Source: Mesorhizobium sp. NFR06 | GTDB lineage: Bacteria; Pseudomonadota; Alphaproteobacteria; Rhizobiales; Rhizobiaceae | Assembly (NCBI RefSeq): GCF_900115245.1 | Contig: NZ_FOVT01000020.1 | Coordinates: 39,784-103,783, forward strand | Length of the DNA: 64,000 nucleotides | Reading direction: 5' to 3' | Shown: piece after piece, positions 23,096 through 31,377 of the stretch | Numbering within the stretch: position 1 is the stretch's first letter | Layout: each line of letters starts with the position of its first letter | Notes under the pieces: model-generated | The model's input: only the letters and a program-made list of their open reading frames with translations | Databases searched by the model: none | What the model was told of the DNA's origin: nothing | Program-made: the position numbers and the translations under genes

Positions 23096-24979
23096 GTGGC
23101 CGACAAGACAGTCTCCGCCGAATCCGGCACCCTCACCACACTGCGCAACCTGTGGCCCTATATGTGGCCCGCCGACCGGGCCGACCTCAGGGCGCGCGTC
23201 ACCTGGGCGACCCTGCTCCTGGTCGTCGCCAAGGTCACGCTGGTCGCCGGTCCCTATTTCTTCAAATGGGCGACCGATGCGCTGGCCCACGGCTCGAAGA
23301 CGCCGCCGCCGCTGCCTGCCTTCATGCTCGCGCCGGTGATGCTGGTCATCGCCTATAATGTGCTCAGGCTGGTGCAGCTCGGCTTCAACCAGCTGCGCGA
23401 TGCGCTATTTGCCCGCGTCGGCCAGTATGCGGTGCGCCAACTCGCCTTCCGCACCTTCGTGCATATGCACCAGCTGTCGCTGCGCTTCCATCTCGAGCGC
23501 CGCACCGGCGGGCTGTCGCGCATCATCGAACGCGGCACCAAGGGCATCGAGACGATCGTGCGCTTCGTCATGCTGAACACGGCGCCGACCATCCTCGAAT
23601 TCGCCCTGACCGCCGGCATCTTCGCCTACACCTATGGTTGGAAATATGTGGCCGTGGTGGCGGTCACCGTGTGGATCTATGTCTGGTTCACGGTCAAGGC
23701 GAGCGACTGGCGCATCTCGATACGCCGCGACATGAACGACAGCGACACCGACGCCAACACCAAGGCGATCGACTCCCTGCTCAACTTCGAGACGGTCAAA
23801 TATTTTACCAACGAGCGCATGGAGGCCGAGCGCTTCGACCGCTCGATGGCGCGCTACGAGATCGCGGCCACAAAGACCTGGACGTCGCTCGGCTGGCTGA
23901 ACTTCGGCCAAGGCTTCATCTTCGGTCTCGGTACCGTCGTCGTCATGTGCATGTCGGCGCTGGAAGTGCAGGCTGGCACGCAGTCGGTCGGAGATTTCGT
24001 CTTCATCAACGCCATGCTGATGCAGCTCTCGGTGCCGCTCAACTTCATCGGCTTTATCTATCGCGAAATCCGGCAAGGGTTGACCGATATCGAGCACATG
24101 TTCGACCTGCTCGACGTGCCGCAGGAGATCGTCGACAAACCGGGCGCCAGGCCGCTGAAGGTCGGCTCCGGCAAGGTCGAGTTCCGCGACGTGCACTTCT
24201 CCTACGATCCGAACCGCAAGATCCTGAAGGGCGTCTCCTTCGAGGTGCCGGCCGGCAAGACGGTGGCAATCGTCGGCCCCTCCGGCGCCGGCAAATCGAC
24301 GATCTCGAGGCTCTTGTTCCGCTTCTATGACGTGCAGTCCGGCCAGGTGCTGATCGACGGCCAGGACATCCGCGATGTGACGCAGGCGAGCCTGCGTGCC
24401 GTGCTCGGCATGGTGCCGCAGGACACGGTGCTCTTCAACGACACCATCGCCTACAACATCCGCTACGGCCGCGTCGGCGCCAGCGAGGAGGAGGTGCGCA
24501 AGGCGGCCGAGCTTGCCCAGATCGGACCGTTCATCGCCAAGCTGCCCGAAGGCTACCGCTCGATGGTCGGCGAGCGCGGCCTGAAGCTCTCAGGCGGCGA
24601 GAAGCAGCGCGTCGCGATAGCCCGCACCATCCTCAAGGCGCCGCCGATTCTGATGCTCGACGAGGCGACCTCGGCCCTGGACACCCAGACCGAACAGGAG
24701 ATCCAGGCCGCGCTCGACCTGGTCAGCAAGGGCCGCACCACCATCGTGATCGCTCATCGGTTGTCGACGGTGATCTCGGCCGACGAGATCATAGTGTTGA
24801 AAGACGGCCAGATCGCCGAGCGCGGCACCCATGCCGCGCTGCTCGCCAGGCACGGCCTCTACGCCTCGATGTGGGACCGCCAGCGCGAGGCGACCGAAGC
24901 CGAGGAGCGGCTGCGCCTTGCCCGCGAGGGCGACGAGCTGGGAGTTATTGTGAGGAGAAGGACGTCGGAGGTGAGCTGA
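23096..24979 (+). CDS. Atm1/ABCB7-type ABC exporter
   Basis: A 627-residue half transporter with an N-terminal six-helix membrane domain and a C-terminal ATPase. Seen: Walker A GPSGAGKST near 395, signature LSGGEKQR near 500, Walker B ILMLDEATSALD near 520 and H-loop IAHRLST. The sequence (HLERRTGGLSRIIERG, TKAIDSLLNFETVKYFTNE) is that of Atm1 homologues, which export glutathione-related sulfur or metal compounds. The GTG start at 23096 has AAAGG upstream. The preceding ArsR-type gene suggests metal-responsive expression. Confidence 0.92.
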   Translation: MADKTVSAESGTLTTLRNLWPYMWPADRADLRARVTWATLLLVVAKVTLVAGPYFFKWATDALAHGSKTPPPLPAFMLAPVMLVIAYNVLRLVQLGFNQLRDALFARVGQYAVRQLAFRTFVHMHQLSLRFHLERRTGGLSRIIERGTKGIETIVRFVMLNTAPTILEFALTAGIFAYTYGWKYVAVVAVTVWIYVWFTVKASDWRISIRRDMNDSDTDANTKAIDSLLNFETVKYFTNERMEAERFDRSMARYEIAATKTWTSLGWLNFGQGFIFGLGTVVVMCMSALEVQAGTQSVGDFVFINAMLMQLSVPLNFIGFIYREIRQGLTDIEHMFDLLDVPQEIVDKPGARPLKVGSGKVEFRDVHFSYDPNRKILKGVSFEVPAGKTVAIVGPSGAGKSTISRLLFRFYDVQSGQVLIDGQDIRDVTQASLRAVLGMVPQDTVLFNDTIAYNIRYGRVGASEEEVRKAAELAQIGPFIAKLPEGYRSMVGERGLKLSGGEKQRVAIARTILKAPPILMLDEATSALDTQTEQEIQAALDLVSKGRTTIVIAHRLSTVISADEIIVLKDGQIAERGTHAALLARHGLYASMWDRQREATEAEERLRLAREGDELGVIVRRRTSEVS

Positions 24980-24994
24980 GACGATGGAGCGCTA

Positions 24995-25181
24995 ATCTCC
25001 CCCCTTGTGGGGGAGATGCCCGGCAGGGCAGAGGGGGGCGCTGTTCCGCCGACCCTGTCGACGCTTTCCAGATCCACAAACATCTGCCGGCTCGCGGTTC
25101 GTCCTCGCTGAAATCAGAAAGGCCCCGTTCCTTCGCGCCCCCCTCTGTCCTGCCGGACATCTCCCCCACAAGGGGGGAGAT
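24995..25181. repeat. RIME-like element pair: 46-bp inverted repeat
   Basis: Arms 24995-25040 and 25136-25181 are reverse complements with two compensating base changes inside the GCCCGGCAGGGC / GTCCGGCAGGAC palindrome. The spacing (95 bases) matches the pair at 6793-6978. It separates the exporter from the next plus-strand gene. The preserved pairing despite substitutions suggests selection on RNA or DNA structure. Confidence 0.8.
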
Positions 25182-25296
25182 CAGCAGCTTCGGCGCCGCG
25201 CCTCCTGACAGTCGAAAATTCCCCTTGACCTGAACCTACCTTGAGCTTGCAAACCGTCTCCGAGCCACCTGCCAGGCAAACGGAGATGGACAAAAA

Positions 25297-25638
25297 ATGA
25301 ACACCAATAACCACCGCACCGGCAGCGTGTTCCGGGTCGATAAGTTCGTCGTGCCGGCGCAAGCGCGCGAGGAAATCCTCGCCAAGGCCAGGATGACCCA
25401 CGAACTGTTGCGCCGGCAGGAGGGCTTCGTGCAGGATTTCCTGCTCGAGCAATTCTCCGGCCCCGGTGAATTCAACCTCGTGACCATGGTCGAATGGGAA
25501 AGCCAGGCCGCGGTCGACAAGGTGGTGCCGATCGTCAAGGCGGCGCATGAGCGCATCGCCTTCAGCGCCCAGGAAACGATCCAGCGCCTCGGCGTCAAGG
25601 CCGACATCGCCAACTATCGGCGCGTGCCGGAATTGTAA
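25297..25638 (+). CDS. Antibiotic-biosynthesis-monooxygenase-like protein
   Basis: A 113-residue ABM-fold protein. The strand-helix pattern FRVDKFVVPAQAREEILAKA, GFVQDFLLEQFSGPGEFNLVTMVEWES and VVPIVKAAHERIAF is that of the dimeric alpha/beta barrel family, whose members include monooxygenases and heme oxygenase-like proteins. No cofactor ligand can be assigned. GGAG lies upstream of the ATG. Its 3' end overlaps the 3' end of the convergent SMP-30 gene by 25 bases. Confidence 0.78.
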   Translation: MNTNNHRTGSVFRVDKFVVPAQAREEILAKARMTHELLRRQEGFVQDFLLEQFSGPGEFNLVTMVEWESQAAVDKVVPIVKAAHERIAFSAQETIQRLGVKADIANYRRVPEL

Positions 25639-26504
25639 GAAGGCCATCCGGCTCCCGGCGCGGATACGGCGATGCTCAGCACCTGACCGGTGCGGGCATC
25701 GCTCACCATGTTCTCGAAACCGCGCCATTCGGCGGCGAGGATGAACAGTGTCCTGCCGTCGGCTCCGCCCAGCATGCAGGCAAAGCAGCCTCGATCGGCC
25801 TCGACGCGGTCGATTTTGGCGCCGCCTTCGCGGACCCTGATACAGTGCCGGTTGGGCACGTCGGCATACCATACGCAGCCTTCGGCATCGATGCAGATGC
25901 CATCGGGATAGTCGTCGCCGAGATCCGCCCAGACGCGCCTGTTGGCTAGGCTCCCGTCTTCGCCGATATCGAATGCAGTCAGCCGCCTGGCGTGGGATTC
26001 GGCGACGATCAGCGTCCAGTTGTCCGGCGTCACCGCCATGCCGTTGGCGAAGGCAATGTTGTCGGCCACTTGCCGCACCGCGCCGTCCGGCGTGACCAGC
26101 ACGATGGTGCCCGGTCCGAAATGGTCGCCCGGCGCCGCTGTCGGCCCGCCGCCATTGACGTAGATGTTGCCGCGCCCATCGACGACGATTTCGTTCCAGG
26201 GGTTTTTAGACAACCCCCGCAGATCGGCATGGGTGACCAGCGTTCCGTCCGCTTCCTGCCGCAGCAGAAGGCCTTCCCGGCCGGACACGACAAGCAATCG
26301 TCCATCTGGCAGCCAGTCGATCGAATAGGGCAGGACCGCCGGCACCGTGAGCATGACCTCGCCCTTGCCGTTTTCCACGGCGACAATCTCGCCTGTGCCC
26401 CAGTTGCAGAGCCAGAGCCGGCCGTCATGCCAGCGCGGCGACTCGCCAAAGGCGAGCCCTTCGGTGATGAGATTGGCTTTCCTGGCGCTGTTTGATGACG
26501 ACAT
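25614..26504 (-). CDS. SMP-30/gluconolactonase family protein
   Basis: A 296-residue six-bladed beta-propeller lactonase-like enzyme. Seen: EGLAFGESPRWHDGRLWLCN at 15-34 (with the metal-binding Glu), NEIVVDGRGNIYVNG near 104, FANGMAVTPDNWTLIVAESH near 153 and DYPDGICIDAEGCVWYADV near 198, giving the E/N/D metal set. Such enzymes open sugar or aromatic lactones; the substrate is unknown. GGAG precedes the ATG. Convergent, overlapping the ABM-like gene. Confidence 0.88.
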   Translation of the reverse strand: MSSSNSARKANLITEGLAFGESPRWHDGRLWLCNWGTGEIVAVENGKGEVMLTVPAVLPYSIDWLPDGRLLVVSGREGLLLRQEADGTLVTHADLRGLSKNPWNEIVVDGRGNIYVNGGGPTAAPGDHFGPGTIVLVTPDGAVRQVADNIAFANGMAVTPDNWTLIVAESHARRLTAFDIGEDGSLANRRVWADLGDDYPDGICIDAEGCVWYADVPNRHCIRVREGGAKIDRVEADRGCFACMLGGADGRTLFILAAEWRGFENMVSDARTGQVLSIAVSAPGAGWPSYNSGTRR

Positions 26505-26681
26505 TGGCTGGCTCCTGGGCGCGTTGTCCAGCCTAGGACGGATGAGATGGCCAGGTTCCTACAGTAGGCGCTGAAAGTCATGACTATTAGCGACGACGCC
26601 CGCCACCCCCATTGTTGCGTTGCGGGGAGGGGACCTTTCCGCTATTGAGGCGCAACCTGAAACAGGGACCGCCCAAGCCCT

Positions 26682-27380
26682 ATGACGCTTCTCGACTCGG
26701 TCAAGAATACGTTCGTCCCGATCCATCGCGAAGGCTATCCCTTCATCGCGGCTTTTGGCGCGGCGACGCTGTTTCTCGGCTATTTCTCCTCGGTCCTGTT
26801 CTGGATCGGGCTGATCCTGACCGCCTGGTGCATCTATTTCTATCGCGATCCCGAGCGCGTCACGCCGGTCGACGACCGGCTGGTGGTGAGCCCGGCCGAC
26901 GGCGTGATTTCGGCGGTCGGTCCTGCTGTGCCGCCGGCCGAGCTCGGGCTCGGATCGGGCGAGATGACCCGCATTTCGGTGTTCATGAACGTGTTTTCCT
27001 GCCACATCAATCGCGCGCCGGTGCGCGGCCGGATCACGCGCATCGAGCATAAGCCGGGCAAATTCCTCAACGCCGAGCTCGACAAGGCAAGCGCCGAGAA
27101 TGAGCGCAACGGGCTGGTCATCGACAGCCCCAATGGCACCATCGCCGCCGTCCAGATCGCCGGGTTGGTGGCGCGCCGCATCGTCTGCTGGGCCGAAACG
27201 GGCGGCTCGATCGCCATCGGCGAGCGCTTCGGGCTGATCCGCTTCGGCTCGCGCGTCGATGTCTTCCTGCCGACGAACGCCGTGCCGCGCGTCGCCGTCG
27301 GCCAGACGGCGGTGGGCGGCGAGACCGTGCTGGCCGAATTCGGCGGCGCCGCGGTCACCCCTTTGGTCAGGGTTTCCTGA
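26682..27380 (+). CDS. psd: Phosphatidylserine decarboxylase (short form)
   Basis: A 232-residue proenzyme that decarboxylates phosphatidylserine to phosphatidylethanolamine at the inner membrane. Hydrophobic N-terminal segments (FIAAFGAATLFLGYFSSVLFWIG...) precede the catalytic domain: YRDPERVTPVDDRLVVSPADG near 53, FMNVFSCHINRAPV near 100 and RFGSRVDVFLP near 187, where cleavage between Gly and Ser creates the pyruvoyl group. Length fits the short Psd type of rhizobia. pssA follows after 3 bases. Confidence 0.95.
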   Translation: MTLLDSVKNTFVPIHREGYPFIAAFGAATLFLGYFSSVLFWIGLILTAWCIYFYRDPERVTPVDDRLVVSPADGVISAVGPAVPPAELGLGSGEMTRISVFMNVFSCHINRAPVRGRITRIEHKPGKFLNAELDKASAENERNGLVIDSPNGTIAAVQIAGLVARRIVCWAETGGSIAIGERFGLIRFGSRVDVFLPTNAVPRVAVGQTAVGGETVLAEFGGAAVTPLVRVS

Positions 27381-27383
27381 ACG

Positions 27384-28199
27384 GTGGGCGCGCCGTTCAA
27401 GAAATTCGAGGCCCATGCCAGCGGCGGCCCGCGCATCCGCGAGATCCCGATGCGCATGGTGCTGCCCAATCTGGTCACCGTGCTTGCCATCTGCGCCGGC
27501 CTTTCCGGCATCCGCTTCGCCTTCGAGAACCGCTTCGAGATTGCGGTGGTGATGGTGCTGCTTGCCGCCTTCCTCGACGGCATCGACGGGCGGCTCGCGC
27601 GCATGCTGAAGGCGACCTCGAAATTCGGCGCGCAGATGGATTCGCTGGCCGATATTGTCAATTTCGGCGTGGCGCCGGCCCTGGTGCTCTATGCCTTCCT
27701 GCTCGACCGCGCCGGCTCGCCGGGCTGGATCGCAGCACTTCTGTTCACCATCGCCTGCGGCATGCGGCTTGCCCGCTTCAACGTGCTGGCCGAAGACCAC
27801 GATCAGCCGGCCTGGCAGACCGAATATTTCGTCGGCGTGCCGGCCCCGGCGGGAGCCGTGCTGGTCATGCTGCCGCTCTATCTCTACTTCCTGCGGCTTG
27901 GGCTGGAGCCCACCCGGCCGGCCGCCTTCGTCGCCACCGGCTTCACGGTATTGATCGCGTTTCTGCTGGTCAGCCGGCTGCCGGTCTATTCGGGCAAGAG
28001 CGTCAAGGTGCCGGGCGACAGGGTGCTGCCGGTCATCCTGGGCGTCGTGCTCTACATCCTGCTTCTGATGGCCTATCCCTGGTACACGCTGACCGCCTCG
28101 GTCGCCGGCTATCTGCTCTTCCTGCCGTTTTCGGTGCGCGCCTATTCGAAGCGTGCTATGCGCGAAGGCGAGAAGGTGCCGCCTTCGGATATTGGCTGA
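27384..28199 (+). CDS. pssA: CDP-diacylglycerol--serine O-phosphatidyltransferase
   Basis: A 271-residue membrane enzyme making phosphatidylserine from CDP-diacylglycerol and serine, the step before Psd. The CDP-alcohol phosphotransferase signature is complete: DG-ID-GRLAR, then G in KFGAQMDSLAD with both Asp (about 58-85). Seven to eight hydrophobic segments follow. The GTG at 27384 lies 3 bases after the psd stop; translation coupling is likely. psd and pssA together supply phosphatidylethanolamine. Confidence 0.95.
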   Translation: MGAPFKKFEAHASGGPRIREIPMRMVLPNLVTVLAICAGLSGIRFAFENRFEIAVVMVLLAAFLDGIDGRLARMLKATSKFGAQMDSLADIVNFGVAPALVLYAFLLDRAGSPGWIAALLFTIACGMRLARFNVLAEDHDQPAWQTEYFVGVPAPAGAVLVMLPLYLYFLRLGLEPTRPAAFVATGFTVLIAFLLVSRLPVYSGKSVKVPGDRVLPVILGVVLYILLLMAYPWYTLTASVAGYLLFLPFSVRAYSKRAMREGEKVPPSDIG

Positions 28200-28214
28200 A
28201 TCTGTTGGAGACGC

Positions 28215-28229
28215 GCGACTTCGAGTCGC
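28215..28229. terminator. Small hairpin after pssA
   Basis: GCGACT-TCG-AGTCGC, 15 bases past the pssA stop, without a U-run. Between it and the convergent gene lies a fragment of RIME-like GC-rich sequence. Confidence 0.3.
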
Positions 28230-28334
28230 CGAGTTCCTGCGCGCGCCGACGACCACCACGAACGAATTCTGATACCGCCAGAGGGGGGGCGCTGCCCCGC
28301 CAGCGCTCGGAATACTGTCTCTCCCACGTCCCAG

Positions 28335-30557
28335 CTACGCCGCCACGTCCAGTCCCAGCCGGTCGATCGCCAGCTTGCGCGCCGAGACATAATCCGTCTT
28401 GCCGGAGCCCAGCACCGGGATCTCGTCCACCTTGATGATGTCGTTGGGCACCATCAATTCGGCCGCGCCCGCCTTCTTGCCGAACTGGCGCAGCTCTTCC
28501 GGATTGGCGTCACCGGCGGTGGTGACCAGGACGATGCGCTCGCCGCGCCGTTTGTCGGGCACCGCCACCGCCGCGTGGCGTTCTTCCGGCCACAGCGACT
28601 GCACCAGCATCTCGACGGCGCCGAGCGAGACCATCTCGCCGGCGATCTTGGCGAAGCGTTTGGCTCGCCCGCGAATGGTGATGAAACCGTCGCGGTCGAT
28701 CGAGACGATGTCGCCGGTGTCGTGCCAGCCTTCGAGCGGCTGCAGTTCTCCGGGGCGGTCGGCGGTCATGTAGCCCATCATCATGTTCGGCCCGTCGAGC
28801 CACAGCCGGCCGCCCTCGGCGATGCCCTCGACCGGCTCCAGCTTCATGCGGATGGCCGGCAGCAGCCGCCCGACCGTGCCGTCACGGCTGTGGATGGCGG
28901 TGTTGACCGCCACCACCGGCGCGGCCTCGGTCAGCCCGAAGCCTTCGACGATCGACGCCTGGAAGCGCTCGCGGTAGGTGCGCCGCGTCTCCGGCTTGAC
29001 GGCTTCCGCGCCCGCCACGACGAAGCGCAGGCTGGAGAAGTCGCCGTCCTTTGCGGTACGGGCGTAGTTGGCGAGGAAGGTGTCGGTGCCGAACATCACG
29101 GTCGGCTTCACCTTGCGGGCGATCTCGGGGATGATCTTGTAGTGCAGCGGCGAAGGATAGAGGAACAGCTTTATCCCGAGCACCAGCGGCAGGATGGTGC
29201 CGCCGGTTAGGCCGAAGGAATGAAACACCGGCAGCACGTTGAGCAGGATGTCGGCCGGCGAGACGGAGACGCGCGCCTCCGCTTGCATGACGTTGGCAAG
29301 CAGGTTGCGGTCCGACAGGACAACTGCCTTCGGCGTGCCTTCCGAGCCGGAGGTGAACAGGATCACCGCCGGTTTGCCCGCCTGCTGCCGCTGCAGCGGG
29401 AAGCGCCACAGAAGCGCGGCGGCGACCTTGTCCAGGACGGTGACGCCGGCGCGCACATCCTCCAGCCACAGCATTTTCGCGCCACCCGCCTCGACCGCTG
29501 CGACGATGTCGTCGATGCCCGCCTTCTCGATGAACGCGCGGGAGGAAACGACCGTCCTGATGACGGCGGTGCGGATCGCCGCGGTCACGCTTGCCGGGCC
29601 GGCCGTGTAGTTGATCATTGCCGCCACGCGGGTCGCCGAGATCAGGCCGACGAAGGACAGCACCACGCCATTGGCGTTGGGCAAGAGCACGCCGACCGCT
29701 TCGCCGGGCGCCGTCACGGTTTCGAAATGGCGGCCGAGCACGCGCGCGCCGATGAACAGCTTGCGATAGCTGAGCGAGCCCGAAATCACATCCTCGATGA
29801 TCGGCTGCGAAGGGCCGATGCGGTCGGCGGCGTCGCGCATGGCGAGGAACAGCCCACGATCGAGATTGGTGCCGTAGAGCCGCGCCTCGGCAAAGCGGTC
29901 GAACAGCGCGTTGGTGTTGGAGGCCATGTCGGGGTTGCGCGCCACCAGCTCGGCGATGGTCATCGGCTCCAGCACGCTCACGGACAGGCGCGGGAACCAG
30001 TGCCGGGGCGCCTTGTCGGCCGGCGTCATCGATAGCGGTAGGTCGCGCGTGCCGGCGACGAAGATCGGCACGATGCGCGCGTCGGCCTGCATGGCGATGC
30101 GGGTGATGGCGCGAAACAGCCGGAAGGATTTGACGTCTGGCTCGACGTTGTCGGGCAGATAGACCGCGAGCCGTCCCTTGCCCTTCAGCACGCGCACCAG
30201 CCGGCGGCTGACGAAGACGTGCTCGGCATTGAAGGCGATCGTACGGGCAAGCTCGCGCCACGGCTCCAGCCAGGGCGAGCGCGCCGAAGCCTCGTCCAGT
30301 ATGTGCAGCGTGTCGTCGGGAAGCAGCGACAGCATCAGCGCCGGCTCGATGCGCGACTGGTGCGAGACCACATAGATCACCGGTGTCTTCGCGCTGCGGG
30401 CGATGCGGATGCGGTTGTCGGCGATGCGATAGGCGAGCTTGAACGGCACGTAGAGCAGCGCCTGGGTGAAACGCAGGTCGAGCCGGAACCTTTCGATCAC
30501 CGCGATCAGCAGCCAGGCAAAGACAAGGCCCGCCAGCAGCGCCAAGGTCAGGATCAT
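28335..30557 (-). CDS. aas: Acyltransferase / acyl-ACP synthetase fusion (Aas-like)
   Basis: A 740-residue two-domain protein: an N-terminal membrane segment (MILTLALLAGLVFAWLLIAVIE), a PlsC-like acyltransferase domain (about 60-250), then an AMP-forming acyl synthetase (about 270-740) with VILFTSGSEGTPKAVVLS near 405. This layout is that of Aas, which reacylates lysophosphatidylethanolamine with fatty acid activated on ACP. The acyltransferase motifs are unusual: SHQSRIEP has Glu where HX4D has Asp, and YLPDNVEP stands where FPEGTRS is normal. Start at 30557 with GGGAG upstream. Convergent with pssA, fitting a role in phospholipid repair. Confidence 0.87.
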   Translation of the reverse strand: MILTLALLAGLVFAWLLIAVIERFRLDLRFTQALLYVPFKLAYRIADNRIRIARSAKTPVIYVVSHQSRIEPALMLSLLPDDTLHILDEASARSPWLEPWRELARTIAFNAEHVFVSRRLVRVLKGKGRLAVYLPDNVEPDVKSFRLFRAITRIAMQADARIVPIFVAGTRDLPLSMTPADKAPRHWFPRLSVSVLEPMTIAELVARNPDMASNTNALFDRFAEARLYGTNLDRGLFLAMRDAADRIGPSQPIIEDVISGSLSYRKLFIGARVLGRHFETVTAPGEAVGVLLPNANGVVLSFVGLISATRVAAMINYTAGPASVTAAIRTAVIRTVVSSRAFIEKAGIDDIVAAVEAGGAKMLWLEDVRAGVTVLDKVAAALLWRFPLQRQQAGKPAVILFTSGSEGTPKAVVLSDRNLLANVMQAEARVSVSPADILLNVLPVFHSFGLTGGTILPLVLGIKLFLYPSPLHYKIIPEIARKVKPTVMFGTDTFLANYARTAKDGDFSSLRFVVAGAEAVKPETRRTYRERFQASIVEGFGLTEAAPVVAVNTAIHSRDGTVGRLLPAIRMKLEPVEGIAEGGRLWLDGPNMMMGYMTADRPGELQPLEGWHDTGDIVSIDRDGFITIRGRAKRFAKIAGEMVSLGAVEMLVQSLWPEERHAAVAVPDKRRGERIVLVTTAGDANPEELRQFGKKAGAAELMVPNDIIKVDEIPVLGSGKTDYVSARKLAIDRLGLDVAA

Positions 30558-30857
30558 GCCGCTTCTCCCAGTCTCCTCCAGCGCGGCTCTTGAGCGACCG
30601 CTTCGGCGGTAGAGGGTAGCGGAATGGGGGGTAACGTCAATGTTGGGGGCGCGACGCCCTCTTCTCCCCCTGTGGGAGAAGGTGGATCGGCGCGATAGCG
30701 CCGAGACGGATGAGGAGTGTTGGAAGAAATGAGGCGCTGGAAAATCAAGCACTTTGAGGCGCTTAGCTTGCGATGCGGCACTCCGTCCAACACCCCCTCA
30801 TCCGACCGAGCTTCGCTCGGCCACCTTCTCCCACAAGGGGAGAAGAGGAAGACGGCG
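30558..30857. repeat. Inverted repeat pair in a gene-free stretch
   Basis: No gene. Arms at about 30658-30723 and 30787-30848 are imperfect reverse complements: CCTCTTCTCCCC...GGAGAAGGTGG...GATGAGG against CCTCATCC...CCACCTTCTCCC...GGGGAGAAGAGG. Each arm carries its own hairpin. The arms share the TTCTCCC/GGGAGAA style of the element at 39811. Located between two minus-strand genes, it likely acts at the 3' end of the tautomerase transcript. Confidence 0.6.
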
Positions 30858-31265
30858 CTACGCCGCCTTCAGCCTGCCGCTGATGAAACGGAACTCCTGG
30901 CTCTTGCCGCCAAAGCCATAGGCGGCGGCCGGCACCTCATGCACCAAGGCGTAGCTTTCCTCATGCACGCCGCCCAGCAGCCCGTCGAAAGCCTCGAAGA
31001 TCGCCTTGAGATAGGCTTCGAGCTCGAGCTTGGTGTTGGTGCCGTCGACGACCTTGATGTCGAGCCAGAACGTGTTGGTTCCGTGTTCGGCCAACGACTT
31101 GCCGCCGGCGAACCAGTGCTGCGGATCGATGTAATTGACAGCGACCGCCGTAATGGTCGGATCCTTGCGCAGCAGCTTTGCGGTGGTCTCGGTGACCTCC
31201 TTGGCAATCGCTGCGGACAGTTTGGCGTCCGGCTTGCCGGTGGCGCTGACATTGATGATCGGCAT
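30858..31265 (-). CDS. Tautomerase family protein
   Basis: A 135-residue protein opening MPIINVSATGKPDAKLSAAIAKEV. Removal of Met exposes Pro1, the catalytic base of 4-oxalocrotonate tautomerase and MIF-like enzymes. It is longer than the 62-residue 4-OT type and resembles the trimeric tautomerases of about 130 residues. Substrate unknown. AAGGAG lies before the ATG. Divergent from a LysR gene 112 bases away, its likely regulator. Confidence 0.85.
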   Translation of the reverse strand: MPIINVSATGKPDAKLSAAIAKEVTETTAKLLRKDPTITAVAVNYIDPQHWFAGGKSLAEHGTNTFWLDIKVVDGTNTKLELEAYLKAIFEAFDGLLGGVHEESYALVHEVPAAAYGFGGKSQEFRFISGRLKAA

Positions 31266-31337
31266 CTTTCTCTCCTTCGTGGTGGGCGCCTTGCGCCTTC
31301 GATGGGAGGATCATGTCACTGTCTTTACATCAATAAA

Positions 31338-31375
31338 ATCGAATTGTTTTTGATAAATGATTCGATATCATCGAA
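31338..31375. promoter_or_regulatory. Three-half-site operator candidate for LysR
   Basis: ATCGAAT (31338-31344), ATTCGAT (31360-31366) and ATCGAA (31370-31375) lie between the divergent tautomerase and LysR genes. The first two form a 7-bp inverted repeat with 15 bases between; the second and third form TTCGAT-ATC-ATCGAA. Such spaced half-sites next to the regulator start are typical for LysR-type binding. The last half-site ends 2 bases before the LysR start. Confidence 0.45.
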
Positions 31376-31377
31376 GT

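Noticed and set aside
26559..28259. 566-codon minus-strand frame opposite psd-pssA
   Set aside because: Antisense shadow of two strongly recognised genes; no domain.
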